Shown piece by piece: positions 41,189 to 50,431 of a DNA stretch of 64,000 nucleotides (position 1 is the first letter of the stretch; every line of letters begins with the position of its first letter). Below the pieces are notes generated by a model. That model did not search any database, had not been told where the DNA came from, and saw only the letters and a program-made list of their open reading frames with translations. A program made the translations under genes and the position numbers. This stretch comes from Corallococcus soli (GTDB taxonomy: Bacteria > Myxococcota > Myxococcia > Myxococcales > Myxococcaceae): positions 372,001 through 436,000 of the forward strand of contig NZ_JAAIYO010000001.1 in assembly GCF_014930455.1 (NCBI RefSeq). Direction: 5' to 3'.

Positions 41189-43069
41189 ATGAAGCCTGAC
41201 CTGTCTTCGCTGTGGAAGCATTCCCGGAGTGCGCGGTGGCGCCTGCCGTTCGCGCTGCTGGCCTCGTCGCTCGCGGTGGGCTGTGGACAGCCCGCGCCCG
41301 AGGCCTCGGAGCCTGGAGCCCCGGTGACGGAGCCCTCCGCCCAGGACGTGGTGCTGGAGGAGTCGCTCGGGACGGTGGACCAGGCGCTGGAGGGGCAGGT
41401 GGCGCGCCCCGTGGTGGAGTCGCTGGTGGCCATCCCGCAGGCCGCGATTGGCAAGGCCACGGCCTCCGTGTTCGAGCTGAAGCTGAGCGCGCAGCGCTCG
41501 GAGAACGAGCAGTTCCGCGGCCAGACGCTGTCCATGGTGGACGGCGCCCAGCAGCTCGTCTTCCGTGACGATGGCCAGAATGGTGACGCGGTCGCGGGCG
41601 ACCTGCTGTTCACCGCGTCCGGCACCTTCGACTTCGTGGCGCTCCAGGCGGAGCAGCAGCGCATCGCCCAGGCGCAGTCCCAGTCGCCGACGCAGCTGAC
41701 GACGGCGGTGTTCGAGAACCGCGCGCTCGTGCGCACCGTCCCGGTGACGCCGCTGCCCGCCGGCGTCTTCCAGGTCGGCCAGCGCGTGCCCATCCGGCCC
41801 ATTGGCCTGGCGACGCTGGTGGACCCCGCGCGCTCGCTGCTCATCACCGCGCCGGGCGTCATCAATGATCCGACGCGCACCTGGAACCCGTGCACCAACG
41901 CGGGCAACCCGAACGGCAAGTGGACGTTCAACTACCTGATGACGGAGATGGCCAACCAGCCGTTCACCGGCGTGCCCCCCACCGCCTTCGTGCGTGAGTG
42001 GCTCAAGCAGTGGGAGGCGCCGCGCACCATCAACGGCTTCGTCAACCCGCCGCGCGGCAACATCGTGCCGAAGCTCATTACCCCCTGGCCCAAGCTGGCC
42101 TCCGGCGAGCTGAACCTGGCGAAGTCGCCCTTCAAGCTCATCGCCATCGTCAACCGGCTGGACCTGGCCGGCGGCAACCCCGCCTACGGCGCCGGCAACG
42201 CGGGTGAGGGGCGCTTCATCTTCGCCGCCACCCAGGGCACGGGCAGCTCCTGCTACACGGTCCCCTTCCTGGTCATCCTGGAGTACGGGGTGGACAAGAC
42301 CGGCTGCGTGGCCCTCAAGGCCTATGCGCAGCAGTGGCAGGCCCTGTCGTCGCTGACGCCGGGCAGCGCCACCTACAACGCGGCGCTGGAGAACCTCACC
42401 GAACAGTTCGCGAAGCGGGACCTGTCGCCGCGCAAGCCCAACCGCAGCTCCATCAACCAGGTGCGCACCAACGAGGAGTGGTTGGCCCAGCCGTGGGAGC
42501 TGCGGGAGTTCCGCCTCTGGAACTCGCAGATCAACCCGTCGTCGTTCTCCACCACGCCTCCCCCCATCCTGGGGCTGCTCAACAGCCACACCGTGGCGCA
42601 GACGCCGGACCGCAAGCCCTCCGTGAAGAGCACGCTGTTCCCGTCCTACGTGAACGCCACCGCCCCGAGCATCGTCGCCGGCGCGTACACCGTCCCGCTC
42701 GCGTGGACGGCCAGCCCGTTCCGGTCCGGTCGCGCCATCGTGACGTCGACCTCCGCCAACCCGCTCAACCCTCCGTTCTGGAGCCTGCCCCCCGCGAGCA
42801 TCCCCAACCGTCAGGCCCGGCACGTCTTCTCGCTCAACACCTGCGACGGCTGCCACGGTGATGAGATTGGCACCCACTTCACCCACGTGGACTGGAACGG
42901 CGCACTGTCGCCCTTCCTCAGCGGCCCGCTCGTCGTCCCGGACCCTGCGGACGGGGCGCCCACCCGCACGTTCAACGAGATGCTGGCGCGCCAGACGTTC
43001 CTGGACCAGGTGGCCAACCAGAGCTGCCTGACCTCCGCGTTCCTGAGCACCAGCGCGTCCGTCCACTGA
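41189..43069 (+). CDS. Large lipoprotein with a single CXXCH heme-type motif
   Basis: This 626-residue protein has a signal sequence ending in AVGCGQ (lipobox Cys about residue 31). A beta-rich N-terminal domain (about 60-190) resembles sandwich domains of secreted proteins. The C-terminal half carries one heme-c-type motif, CDGCHGDEIGTHF (about residues 552-564). One CXXCH does not prove a cytochrome, but CDGCH with a following His pattern fits c-heme attachment. No catalytic domain is recognised. A GGAAGGAG lies just before the ATG. Function is unknown. Confidence 0.7.
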   Translation: MKPDLSSLWKHSRSARWRLPFALLASSLAVGCGQPAPEASEPGAPVTEPSAQDVVLEESLGTVDQALEGQVARPVVESLVAIPQAAIGKATASVFELKLSAQRSENEQFRGQTLSMVDGAQQLVFRDDGQNGDAVAGDLLFTASGTFDFVALQAEQQRIAQAQSQSPTQLTTAVFENRALVRTVPVTPLPAGVFQVGQRVPIRPIGLATLVDPARSLLITAPGVINDPTRTWNPCTNAGNPNGKWTFNYLMTEMANQPFTGVPPTAFVREWLKQWEAPRTINGFVNPPRGNIVPKLITPWPKLASGELNLAKSPFKLIAIVNRLDLAGGNPAYGAGNAGEGRFIFAATQGTGSSCYTVPFLVILEYGVDKTGCVALKAYAQQWQALSSLTPGSATYNAALENLTEQFAKRDLSPRKPNRSSINQVRTNEEWLAQPWELREFRLWNSQINPSSFSTTPPPILGLLNSHTVAQTPDRKPSVKSTLFPSYVNATAPSIVAGAYTVPLAWTASPFRSGRAIVTSTSANPLNPPFWSLPPASIPNRQARHVFSLNTCDGCHGDEIGTHFTHVDWNGALSPFLSGPLVVPDPADGAPTRTFNEMLARQTFLDQVANQSCLTSAFLSTSASVH

Positions 43070-43119
43070 CGGCCCGTCGGTTGCCTGCCCCTCGTGCGTG
43101 AGGGGTTCGACGTCATGCG

Positions 43120-43151
43120 CGGCCTCCGCCCGGTGCACGGGGCGGAGGCCG
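43120..43151 (+). terminator. Candidate terminator hairpin after the CXXCH lipoprotein
   Basis: A 12-bp stem (43120-43131 with 43140-43151, arm CGGCCTCCGCCC) with an 8-base loop sits 51 bp after the stop. A smaller CCCCTC/GAGGGG stem precedes it at 43088-43105. The T run is poor. Confidence 0.5.
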
Positions 43152-43340
43152 TTGACGTTCGGGCCCTCCAGCGCCCGCCTCCCTGACTGCCGGGAGAGGG
43201 GCCCGGGGGTGTTCGCCGGACCCACCATCCCGGACAGGGCGGCTTCCCCGGGCGGGGGGGCGGCACCACGTTTACCCGGCCCCGGAGACCTCCCTCGCTC
43301 GTTTCGGATGGGAGGGCTTGGGGGAACGGGGAGGCAGGCC

Positions 43341-44600
43341 GTGAGACGAGCCGAATCAACGACGGGACGCCGGTCCGCGCGCGCGGGCCTGCGGCTGGGG
43401 GCGCTGCTGGGGGTCGTCTGGCTGGGGGCCGCGTGCGGACAGCGCGCGGAGGACGCGCCCGCGCCCACCACGCCCGCGGTGGTGTCCCTGGGGCCTGAGA
43501 ACGTCGTGCGCGTGGTGCCCCTGCGGCTCCAGAGCGGCCCCCTCATCTCCGGTTCGCTCCAGGCGCGGCGGCTGGCGAGCGTGCGGGCGGAGGTGGGGGG
43601 CAGCATCCTGGACGTGAAGGCGGACCAGGGGCAGGTGGTGAAGGAGGGTGACCTCCTGGCGCGCGTGGAGGAGGGCACGCTGCGCGAGCAGGTGCTGGCG
43701 GCCCGGTCCACCCTGACCGTGGCGCGCAATGCCTTGCAGGTGGCGAAGGCGGATGAGCAGCGCAACCAGATGCTCGTCAAGCAGGGCGTCATCACCCGCC
43801 GCGACTTCGAGCGCACCCAGCTCGCGCGGACGCAGGCGCAGGGGCAGCTCGCCGAAGCGCAGGCGCGGCTGAAGCTGGCGCAGGACCAGCTGGGGCGCAC
43901 GAAGGTGACCGCCCCGTTCACGGGCGTGGTGAGCGAGCGGCAGGTGCACATGGGCGACATCGTCCAGCCGGGCGCGCCGCTCTTCACGGTGGTGGACCCC
44001 GCCACGCTGCGGCTGGAGGCGTCCGTGCCCGCGGCGCAGCTGGGCCAGGTGCGGGTGGGCACGCCGGTGGACTTCCGCGTCACCGGCTACGACGACCGCG
44101 CCTTCAAGGGGCGCGTGGAGCTCATCAACCCCGCGGTGGACCCCGCGACGGGCCAGGTGCGCATCTACGTGAGCATCCCCAACACCGAACAGACGCTCCT
44201 GGCGGGCCTGTTCGCCGAAGGGCGCGTGGCGTCGCAGGCGAAGCAGGCGCTGGCGGTGCCGGTGGACGCGCTGGACACGCGCCAGGAGCCGCCCACCGTG
44301 CAGCGCATCACCGACGGCAAGGTGGAGCAGGTGGCGGTGAAGCTCGGCCTGCGGGACGACGTGGCGCAGACCGTGGAGGTGAGCTCGGGGCTGAAGGCCG
44401 GGGACATGGTGCTGCTCGGGTCCGCGCGCGACCTGACGGAAGGGACGCCCGTGAAGCTCACCGCCGCGCCCGAAGGACCGCGCAAGCCCGGGGCTCCTCG
44501 GGAGGCCCCCGGCGTGGGCGGTGCGGGCCGTGCCTCCGGTGCGCCCGCGCAGGCCCCGGATGCGGGCACGCCGTCAGGGCCCCCCGTGAAGGTCGAATAG
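43341..44600 (+). CDS. RND efflux periplasmic adaptor (membrane-fusion protein)
   Basis: This 419-residue lipoprotein (LGAACG, Cys about residue 33) has the layout of AcrA/MexA-type adaptors: lipoyl half (about 85-105: VRAEVGGSILDVKADQGQ), a helical hairpin (about 110-190: VLAARSTLTVARNALQVAK ... ARLKLAQDQLG), second lipoyl half (TKVTAPFTGVVSE), beta-barrel (about 215-290) and C-terminal membrane-proximal domain. It links the inner-membrane pump of the next gene to an outer-membrane channel. The GTG start at 43341 follows GGGGAGGC; an ATG at 43308 is possible. A pump gene follows on the same strand, and no TolC-type gene is nearby. Confidence 0.9.
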   Translation: MRRAESTTGRRSARAGLRLGALLGVVWLGAACGQRAEDAPAPTTPAVVSLGPENVVRVVPLRLQSGPLISGSLQARRLASVRAEVGGSILDVKADQGQVVKEGDLLARVEEGTLREQVLAARSTLTVARNALQVAKADEQRNQMLVKQGVITRRDFERTQLARTQAQGQLAEAQARLKLAQDQLGRTKVTAPFTGVVSERQVHMGDIVQPGAPLFTVVDPATLRLEASVPAAQLGQVRVGTPVDFRVTGYDDRAFKGRVELINPAVDPATGQVRIYVSIPNTEQTLLAGLFAEGRVASQAKQALAVPVDALDTRQEPPTVQRITDGKVEQVAVKLGLRDDVAQTVEVSSGLKAGDMVLLGSARDLTEGTPVKLTAAPEGPRKPGAPREAPGVGGAGRASGAPAQAPDAGTPSGPPVKVE

Positions 44601-44646
44601 GCGCGGACCGCGCGCCCCACCCGTTGAAGCCGTGCAGGAGCCGTCC

Positions 44647-47600
44647 GTGTTCATCTCCGACTTCGCCATCAAGCGCCCCATCATCACCGTCACGGCGATG
44701 GTGGCGCTCGTCGTGTTCGGCATCGTCGCGCTCATCAACCTGGAGACGGACGAGTTCCCGGACGTGCAGCAGCCGGTCATCAACGTCACCATCGCGTACC
44801 CGGGCGCGGCCCCGGACACGGTGGAGCGTGAAATCGTCGAGCCCATTGAAGATGCCATCTTCAGCATCTCCGGCATCGACGGGAAGAAGACGACGTCCAG
44901 CGCCACGGACAGCCTGGCGAACTTCACCGTCTTCTTCGACTTCGACAAGGACGTGCAGGAGGCGTCGCAGGACATCCGGGACGCCATCTCCAGCAAGCGC
45001 GCGGACCTGCCGCCGGAGATGGAGGAGCCCATCCTCACGCGCTTCGACCCGGCGGACCAACCCATCGTGTCGCTGGTGCTCACGTCGGACGCGCTGGACG
45101 TGCCGGCGCTGACGCTCATCGCGGACCCCATGGTGGTGGGGGACCTGCGCTCGGTGCCGGGCGTGGCGCAGGCCACGGTGGTGGGCGGCGTGGACCGGGA
45201 GATGACGGTGCAGGTGCGGCCCACGGCGCTCCAGGCGGCGGGCCTGTCGGTGGCGCAGGTGGTGGCGGCGCTCCAGGCGCAGAACCTGGCGGCGCCGGTG
45301 GGCCGGCTCAACTCCGAACTCCAGGAGCGCACCATCCGGCTCAAGGGCCGGCTGGCGACGCCGGAGGACTTCGCCCAGGTGCCCATCGCGGAGCGCAACG
45401 GGCGCACGCTGCGGCTGGGCGAGGTGGCGGACGTGTTCGCCGGCACCGAGGAGCCGCGCACGCTGTCGCTCTACAACGGCGCGCAGGCGGTGGGCATCGA
45501 GGTCATCAAGTCCAAGGGCTACAGCACCACGGAGGTCGCGGACGGCGTGCGCGAGCGGGTGAAGGCGCTCCAGCAGCAGCTGCCCGCCAACGCCCGGCTG
45601 GAGATCGTCCGCGACGCGGGCACGCGCGTGGAGAACTCCGTGCTCAACGTGCAGGAGGCGCTGATTGAAGGCGCGCTGCTGACGGTGCTGGTGGTGTTCC
45701 TGTTCCTCAACTCCTGGCGCTCCACGGTCATCACCGGCCTGGCGCTGCCGGTGAGCGTGCTGGCGTCGTTCGTGAGCGTCTGGGCCTTCGGCTTCACGCT
45801 CAACACGATGTCGCTGCTGGGGCTGACGCTGGCCATCGGCATCCTCATCGACGACGCCATCGTGGTGCGTGAGAACATCGTGCGGCACGTGGAGATGGGG
45901 AAGGACCACTACACGGCGGCGCGCGAGGGCACCAACGAGATTGGACTCGCGGTGGCGGCCACGACGTTCTCCATCGTGGCGGTGTTCGTGCCGGTGGCGT
46001 TCATGTACGGCGTCGCGGGACAGTGGTTCAAGCCGTTCGCGCTCACCATCGCCATCTCCGTGCTGGTGTCGCTGTTCGTCAGCTTCTCGCTGGACCCCAT
46101 GCTCAGCGCGTACTGGCCCGACCCGCAGATTGAGAAGGGGCAGCGGCGCAACTTCATCTCGCGGGGGCTGGAGCGCTTCAACCACTGGTTCGACCGGCAG
46201 GCGGACCGCTACAAGGGCGTCATCGCGTGGGCGCTGGACCACCGGCTCGCGATGGTGCTGCTGGCGGTGGGCTCGCTGGTGGGCGCGGTGGCGTTGCAGG
46301 GGCTCTTTGGCGGCGCGGGCTTCGTGCCGGTGAGCGACCGCGCCGAAATCGAGATGCTGGTGGAGACGCCCGCGGGCTCCAGCCTGGACTACACGCGGCG
46401 CAAGGTGGAGGAGGTGTCCCGCCTCACGCGCGAGCACCCGGAGGTCGCGTACACATACACGACCATCGGCGTGCCGCTGCCGTTGCGCTCGCCGGGCGTG
46501 GACCAGGCCCTGGTGTACGTGCGGCTCAAGCCGAAGGACGAGCGCAAGGCGAGCCAGGAGGTGCTGGGCAAGACGCTGCGCGAGGAGCTGCGCGCGGTGG
46601 GCGGCGCGTCCGTGTCGGTGTTCACCAGCGGCTTCGGCGGGGCCATCAAGTCCATCCAGTTGGAGCTGCGCGGGCCGGATTCGAAGGGGCTCAACCAGCT
46701 GGCCCAGCAGGTGATGAAGGAGGTGAAGCAGGTGCCGGGCGCGGTGGACGTGGGGCTGTCCACGCGCGGTGAGAAGCCGGAGCTGGAGGTGGAGCTGAAC
46801 CGCGGCGTCGCCGGTCAGCTCAACGTCACGGTGGGCATGGTGGCGCAGTCGCTGCGGCCGGCCTTCGCGGGGCTGGACTCCGGTGACTGGGTGGACCCCA
46901 TTGGCGAGACGCGCGACGTGATGGTGCGGCTGGCGCCGCAGTTCCGGGAGAACCCCTCTGACCTGGCGCAGCTGCCGCTGGTGATTGGCGCGGGCCCCAC
47001 GGGCGCGCCGGTGGTGGTGCCGCTGGGGCAGGTGGTAACGGTGAGGCAGACCATTGGCCCGGCGCAGATCGACCACCTGAACCGCGAGAAGGTCATCAAC
47101 GTGCAGGCGAACGTGGCGGGCCGCTCCTTGTCGGAGGTGATGGGCGAGGTCCAGACGCGCCTGGAGGGCGTGAAGCTGCCGCCGGGCTACGAGCTGTCCA
47201 CGGGCGGCGAGTCGGCGGACCAGGAGGAGGTGTTCGGCCGCGTGTTCCTGGCGCTGGGCGTGGCGGTGATGTTGATGTACCTCATCCTCGTCATCCAGTT
47301 CGGCTCGTTCCTGGATCCGCTGGCCATCCTGGTGTCGCTGCCGCTGTCGCTCATCGGCGTGGTGCTGGCGCTGGTGGCGACCGGGGACACGCTGAACATC
47401 ATGAGCCTCATCGGCGTCATCCTGCTGATGGGCATCGTGGCGAAGAACGCCATCCTGCTCATCGACTTCGCCAAGTGGCAGCATGAGAAGGGCATGCCCC
47501 TGCGCGAAGCGCTCATCGAGGCGGGGCGCATCCGCCTGCGGCCCATCATGATGACGACCCTGGCGCTCATCGCGGGCATGGTGCCGGTGGCGCTGGGCAG

Positions 47601-47829
47601 CGGCGAAGGCGGCGACTTCCGGGCCCCGCTGGGTCGCGCGGTGATTGGCGGCGTCATCACCTCCACGGTCCTCACGCTGCTGGTGATACCCACGGTGTAC
47701 GAGATTCTCTCGGACGGTCGTACGTGGATGACCCGGAGGCTGCGCAAGGTGTTCAAGGGCGGCGCGCCCGGGCCCGTGCACGGCGGCGGAGGTGAGCCCA
47801 GGCCCCAACCCCAGGCCCGCCAGGATTGA
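44647..47829 (+). CDS. RND efflux permease (AcrB/MexB-type, HAE1 family)
   Basis: This 1060-residue pump has twelve membrane helices and two large periplasmic loops. Proton-relay residues are present: the Asp-Asp pair in AIGILIDDAIVVREN and Lys in MGIVAKNAILLID. The N-terminus FISDFAIKRPIIT and the duplicated helix pattern are typical. It should export drugs, detergents or organic compounds with the adaptor just upstream. The outer-membrane channel must come from elsewhere. GTG at 44647 is preferred, because the in-frame GTG 44632 sits inside the AGGAG Shine-Dalgarno. The gap to the adaptor gene is 46 bp. Confidence 0.93.
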   Translation: MFISDFAIKRPIITVTAMVALVVFGIVALINLETDEFPDVQQPVINVTIAYPGAAPDTVEREIVEPIEDAIFSISGIDGKKTTSSATDSLANFTVFFDFDKDVQEASQDIRDAISSKRADLPPEMEEPILTRFDPADQPIVSLVLTSDALDVPALTLIADPMVVGDLRSVPGVAQATVVGGVDREMTVQVRPTALQAAGLSVAQVVAALQAQNLAAPVGRLNSELQERTIRLKGRLATPEDFAQVPIAERNGRTLRLGEVADVFAGTEEPRTLSLYNGAQAVGIEVIKSKGYSTTEVADGVRERVKALQQQLPANARLEIVRDAGTRVENSVLNVQEALIEGALLTVLVVFLFLNSWRSTVITGLALPVSVLASFVSVWAFGFTLNTMSLLGLTLAIGILIDDAIVVRENIVRHVEMGKDHYTAAREGTNEIGLAVAATTFSIVAVFVPVAFMYGVAGQWFKPFALTIAISVLVSLFVSFSLDPMLSAYWPDPQIEKGQRRNFISRGLERFNHWFDRQADRYKGVIAWALDHRLAMVLLAVGSLVGAVALQGLFGGAGFVPVSDRAEIEMLVETPAGSSLDYTRRKVEEVSRLTREHPEVAYTYTTIGVPLPLRSPGVDQALVYVRLKPKDERKASQEVLGKTLREELRAVGGASVSVFTSGFGGAIKSIQLELRGPDSKGLNQLAQQVMKEVKQVPGAVDVGLSTRGEKPELEVELNRGVAGQLNVTVGMVAQSLRPAFAGLDSGDWVDPIGETRDVMVRLAPQFRENPSDLAQLPLVIGAGPTGAPVVVPLGQVVTVRQTIGPAQIDHLNREKVINVQANVAGRSLSEVMGEVQTRLEGVKLPPGYELSTGGESADQEEVFGRVFLALGVAVMLMYLILVIQFGSFLDPLAILVSLPLSLIGVVLALVATGDTLNIMSLIGVILLMGIVAKNAILLIDFAKWQHEKGMPLREALIEAGRIRLRPIMMTTLALIAGMVPVALGSGEGGDFRAPLGRAVIGGVITSTVLTLLVIPTVYEILSDGRTWMTRRLRKVFKGGAPGPVHGGGGEPRPQPQARQD

Positions 47830-47901
47830 TGCGCGGAGGTCGCTCGCGTCATCCCAAAGGAACGGTTGGCGCTCCCCGCTCCAGCCCATAGGGTCAGGAG
47901 T

Positions 47902-49860
47902 GTGGAGCTCCCGTCCCCGCTGCCCGATTCGCACCGCTCGCTCATCACCGAAGCCCTGGAGGCGCTGGGCGTCACCCGCTGGGTCCTGAGCCTCCATGAC
48001 CCCAGCTTCCCCGGCCTCCCTGGCGAGGACGTGGGCTGGGGCTCGCCGTACTCCGAGGGCGCCGCGCGCTTCCTCGCCTTCGCCCGGGACCTGGGCTTCA
48101 CCGGCGTCCAACTGGGGCCCCAGGGGCAGACCACGGCGCACAACCCGTCGCCGTATGACGGGACGCTGTTCTCGCGCAACACGCTCAACGTGGCGCTCGC
48201 GCCGCTCACGGATCCGCACGGGCCCTGGGGCGCGCTGCTGTCCGCCGACACGCTGGCGCGGCTGTCCGCGGAGGTGCCCGAAGGTGGAGGCCCGGAGGCC
48301 CGCTACCGCCACGCCTGTCGCTCCCAGTCGCTGGCATTGCAGGAGGCCTGGGAGACGTTCCTCCGGGAGCGGACCCGCGCGGATGCGCCCGCCGCCATCC
48401 ACGCGTTGGACCAGCGCTTCGCGGCGTTCCGGGAGGAGCACCGGGCCTGGCTGGAGCCGGATGCGCTCTTCGACGTGCTCGGGGCGCGCAAGGGCACTCC
48501 GGATGACTGGCGGGGTTGGGCGGAGTCGCTGGACGGGCGCCTCTACGCACCCCGGCCGGGAGAAGAGGCGCGGGCCGAAGCGCGCATCCGGGAGCTGCTG
48601 ACGCTCGAAGCGGAGGCGGTGGAGCAGTACGCCTTCCGCCAGCTCCTCGTGCACGAACAGCACGGCGTCCTTCGCGAGCGCGCCGCGGGCTGGGGCCTGA
48701 AGCTGTACGGCGATCTCCAGATCGGGTTCTCGCCCCGGGACACCTGGACGCGGCAGGGGCTGTTCCTGTCCGCGTACCTCATGGGGGCGCCGCCCAGTCG
48801 CACCAACCCGGAGGGCCAGCCGTGGAACTACCCCGTGCTGGACCCCTCGCGCTACGTCGCCCCGGACGGTGTGGGGCCCGGCCCGGTGCTGCGCTTCATG
48901 GAGGCGCGGCTGGGCAAGATGCTCTCCGAGTACGACGGGCTGCGCATCGACCATCCCCACGGGCTCGTGTGTCCGTGGGTGTACCGTGCGGGCCAGGCGG
49001 ATCCGCTGCGCGCCGTGCAGGGCGGGGCGCGCCTCTTCTCCTCACCGGACCTGCCGGACCACCCGGAGCTGGCCCGCTACGCCATCGTCGTCCCGGAGCA
49101 ACTGGACCGCGCGCGGGCGCGTCACGCGGATGGCTGGGTGAAGTCGCTGACGTCCGAACAGGTGGGCCGCTACGCGCGCCTCTTTGACACCGTGGTGCGC
49201 GCGGCACGGGAGCGGGGACGTGCCCGCGAGGACGTGCTGTGCGAGGTGCTGAGCACGCTGCCCTTCGAGTTGTCCCAGGTGATGGCGCGCGACGGGCTGG
49301 GCCGCTTCCGCGTCACGCAGAAGGCGGACCTGGACAACCCGGCGGACGTGTATCGCAGCGAGAACGCGTCCCCCGAGGACTGGATCATGGTGGGCAACCA
49401 CGACACGAAGTCGCTCTGGCGGCTCGTGGGTGAGTGGCAGTGGAAGCACCTGCTGCGCGCCCAGGCGGACTACCTCGCGCAGCGGCTGCACCCGGAGGCG
49501 GAGGGCCGTGAGGACTTCGCGCGCCAGCTCGCGCATGAGCCGGGGCTGCTCGCGCAGGCGAAGTTCGCGGACCTCTTCACCAGCCGCGCCCGCAGCGTGA
49601 TGGTGTTCTTCACGGACCTGCTGGGCATGCCGGACACGTACAACGCCCCGGGCTCCGTGGACGCTCGCAACTGGTCGCTGCGCCTTCCCCAGGACTGGGA
49701 CTGGCAATACCAGCAGCGCCTGCGCGCGGGCGCGGCCCTCAACCTGCCGCAGGTGCTCGCCATGGCCTTGCGCGCGGGGGGGACCGAAGCGCGGAGCCGC
49801 CACGCGGACCTCCTCGCCCGCCTGGACCGCGCCGCCGCCCGGCTCCGGTGGGGCGCGTAG
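47902..49860 (+). CDS. malQ: 4-alpha-Glucanotransferase (GH77, amylomaltase)
   Basis: This 652-residue GH77 enzyme transfers alpha-1,4-glucan segments. Catalytic residues can be placed: nucleophile Asp in GLRIDHPHGL, acid/base Glu in VLCEVLSTLP and transition-state Asp in GNHDTKSLW. The N-terminal barrel motif RWVLSLHDPSFPG and later RDTWTRQGLFLSAYLMGAPPS (substrate loop) support the family. Its role is glycogen/maltodextrin turnover. The GTG start at 47902 is a choice; a TTG at 47866 behind AAAGGA is also possible. No other glycogen genes are visible. It is the last core-like gene before the defence island. Confidence 0.85.
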   Translation: MELPSPLPDSHRSLITEALEALGVTRWVLSLHDPSFPGLPGEDVGWGSPYSEGAARFLAFARDLGFTGVQLGPQGQTTAHNPSPYDGTLFSRNTLNVALAPLTDPHGPWGALLSADTLARLSAEVPEGGGPEARYRHACRSQSLALQEAWETFLRERTRADAPAAIHALDQRFAAFREEHRAWLEPDALFDVLGARKGTPDDWRGWAESLDGRLYAPRPGEEARAEARIRELLTLEAEAVEQYAFRQLLVHEQHGVLRERAAGWGLKLYGDLQIGFSPRDTWTRQGLFLSAYLMGAPPSRTNPEGQPWNYPVLDPSRYVAPDGVGPGPVLRFMEARLGKMLSEYDGLRIDHPHGLVCPWVYRAGQADPLRAVQGGARLFSSPDLPDHPELARYAIVVPEQLDRARARHADGWVKSLTSEQVGRYARLFDTVVRAARERGRAREDVLCEVLSTLPFELSQVMARDGLGRFRVTQKADLDNPADVYRSENASPEDWIMVGNHDTKSLWRLVGEWQWKHLLRAQADYLAQRLHPEAEGREDFARQLAHEPGLLAQAKFADLFTSRARSVMVFFTDLLGMPDTYNAPGSVDARNWSLRLPQDWDWQYQQRLRAGAALNLPQVLAMALRAGGTEARSRHADLLARLDRAAARLRWGA

Positions 49861-49920
49861 GGTAGCCCTCCCGGTTCGTGGACTGCTTCCCTCCTCAGTC
49901 CCGGTGAGGCCCGTAGCCCC

Positions 49921-49993
49921 CTTCCTGCTCATGGGCTGCGTTGCACCCCTTGCTTCGGTGGGGCGAGTAGCCCTTCCTGCTCATGGGCTGCGT
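49921..49993. repeat. 21-bp direct repeat, two copies with 52-bp period
   Basis: Exact copies of CTTCCTGCTCATGGGCTGCGT at 49921-49941 and 49973-49993; a GTAGCCC-type sequence precedes each. Possible relic of a duplication at the island boundary. Confidence 0.75.
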
Positions 49994-50058
49994 CGCTTGC
50001 TCTCGGGCCCCTCCGGGGCTCCCTCATGGGTTTTCTTCTCCATCATCAGACTCGCCTT

Positions 50059-50253
50059 CTAGCCGATCGAGCCTGTCCGACTCTTCAGGGGGCTACACCA
50101 CAGGGCCCGGCCCACGGTGACAACCGCCAAGAATGCCGCGTGAATAACGCCCAGCGTCGCATTCGCCAGCGCGCGCCTTGCGTGAAGGTCCTCGCTGACG
50201 ACTGAGCTCGCGAACTCCTCGACGATTGCCGGGTTCAATGGATGCTTGTGCAT
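50059..50253 (-). pseudogene. Truncated IS4-family-like transposase remnant
   Basis: This is a 64-codon open frame whose first 50 residues (EDLHARRALANATLGVIHA, then FLAVVTVGRAL) resemble the N-terminus of IS4-family transposases, where L-H-A-x-R-V-x-S-L-A-N-A-T-L-G-V-x-H-A-A-S-L-A-V-H-A-I-G is typical. The match stops at about residue 50, and no DDE catalytic domain follows, so it cannot be active. Family recall is by eye. It marks past mobile-element activity beside the BREX genes. A 7-bp palindrome covers its start codon. Confidence 0.5.
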
Positions 50254-50431
50254 CCAAGCACCGTCCTCTTCAGGGGCCTTTCGTTCAAACGGCGTCGCAG
50301 GCCTCTCCTGCAGTAGCAGCGCTGCCCATGTTCAGCCCTTCTCATGCTGCGTAAGGGGATCCCTCATCGCTTACACAGCACCTGTGAGCGAGACCATTCT
50401 CTTCCCCAACCAAGGTCTACGTTGCTCGCCA

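Larger units (their letters stand above)
49861..50431. other. 571-bp junction between malQ and the BREX island
   Basis: Gene-poor, with a clear change in base composition. It contains a 21-bp direct repeat at 49921-49941 and 49973-49993 (CTTCCTGCTCATGGGCTGCGT), a weak hairpin GGGCCCC/GGGGCTC (50005-50021) with TTTT about 10 bases later, a fragment like an IS4-family transposase (50059-50253) and a 7-bp palindrome TGGATGC/GCATCCA (50239-50256). I see no intact gene here. It looks like a worn insertion boundary. Confidence 0.6.

Noticed and set aside
44458-48960. Minus-strand open frame of about 1500 codons opposite the RND pump
   Set aside because: It lacks any family motif, is His/Arg/Gln-rich and is antisense to a textbook RND permease. 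It is a GC-driven shadow.
49921-49993. The 21-bp direct repeat as a CRISPR or attachment site
   Set aside because: Only two copies are present, with no spacer array, integrase gene or tRNA nearby. It is kept only as a direct repeat.
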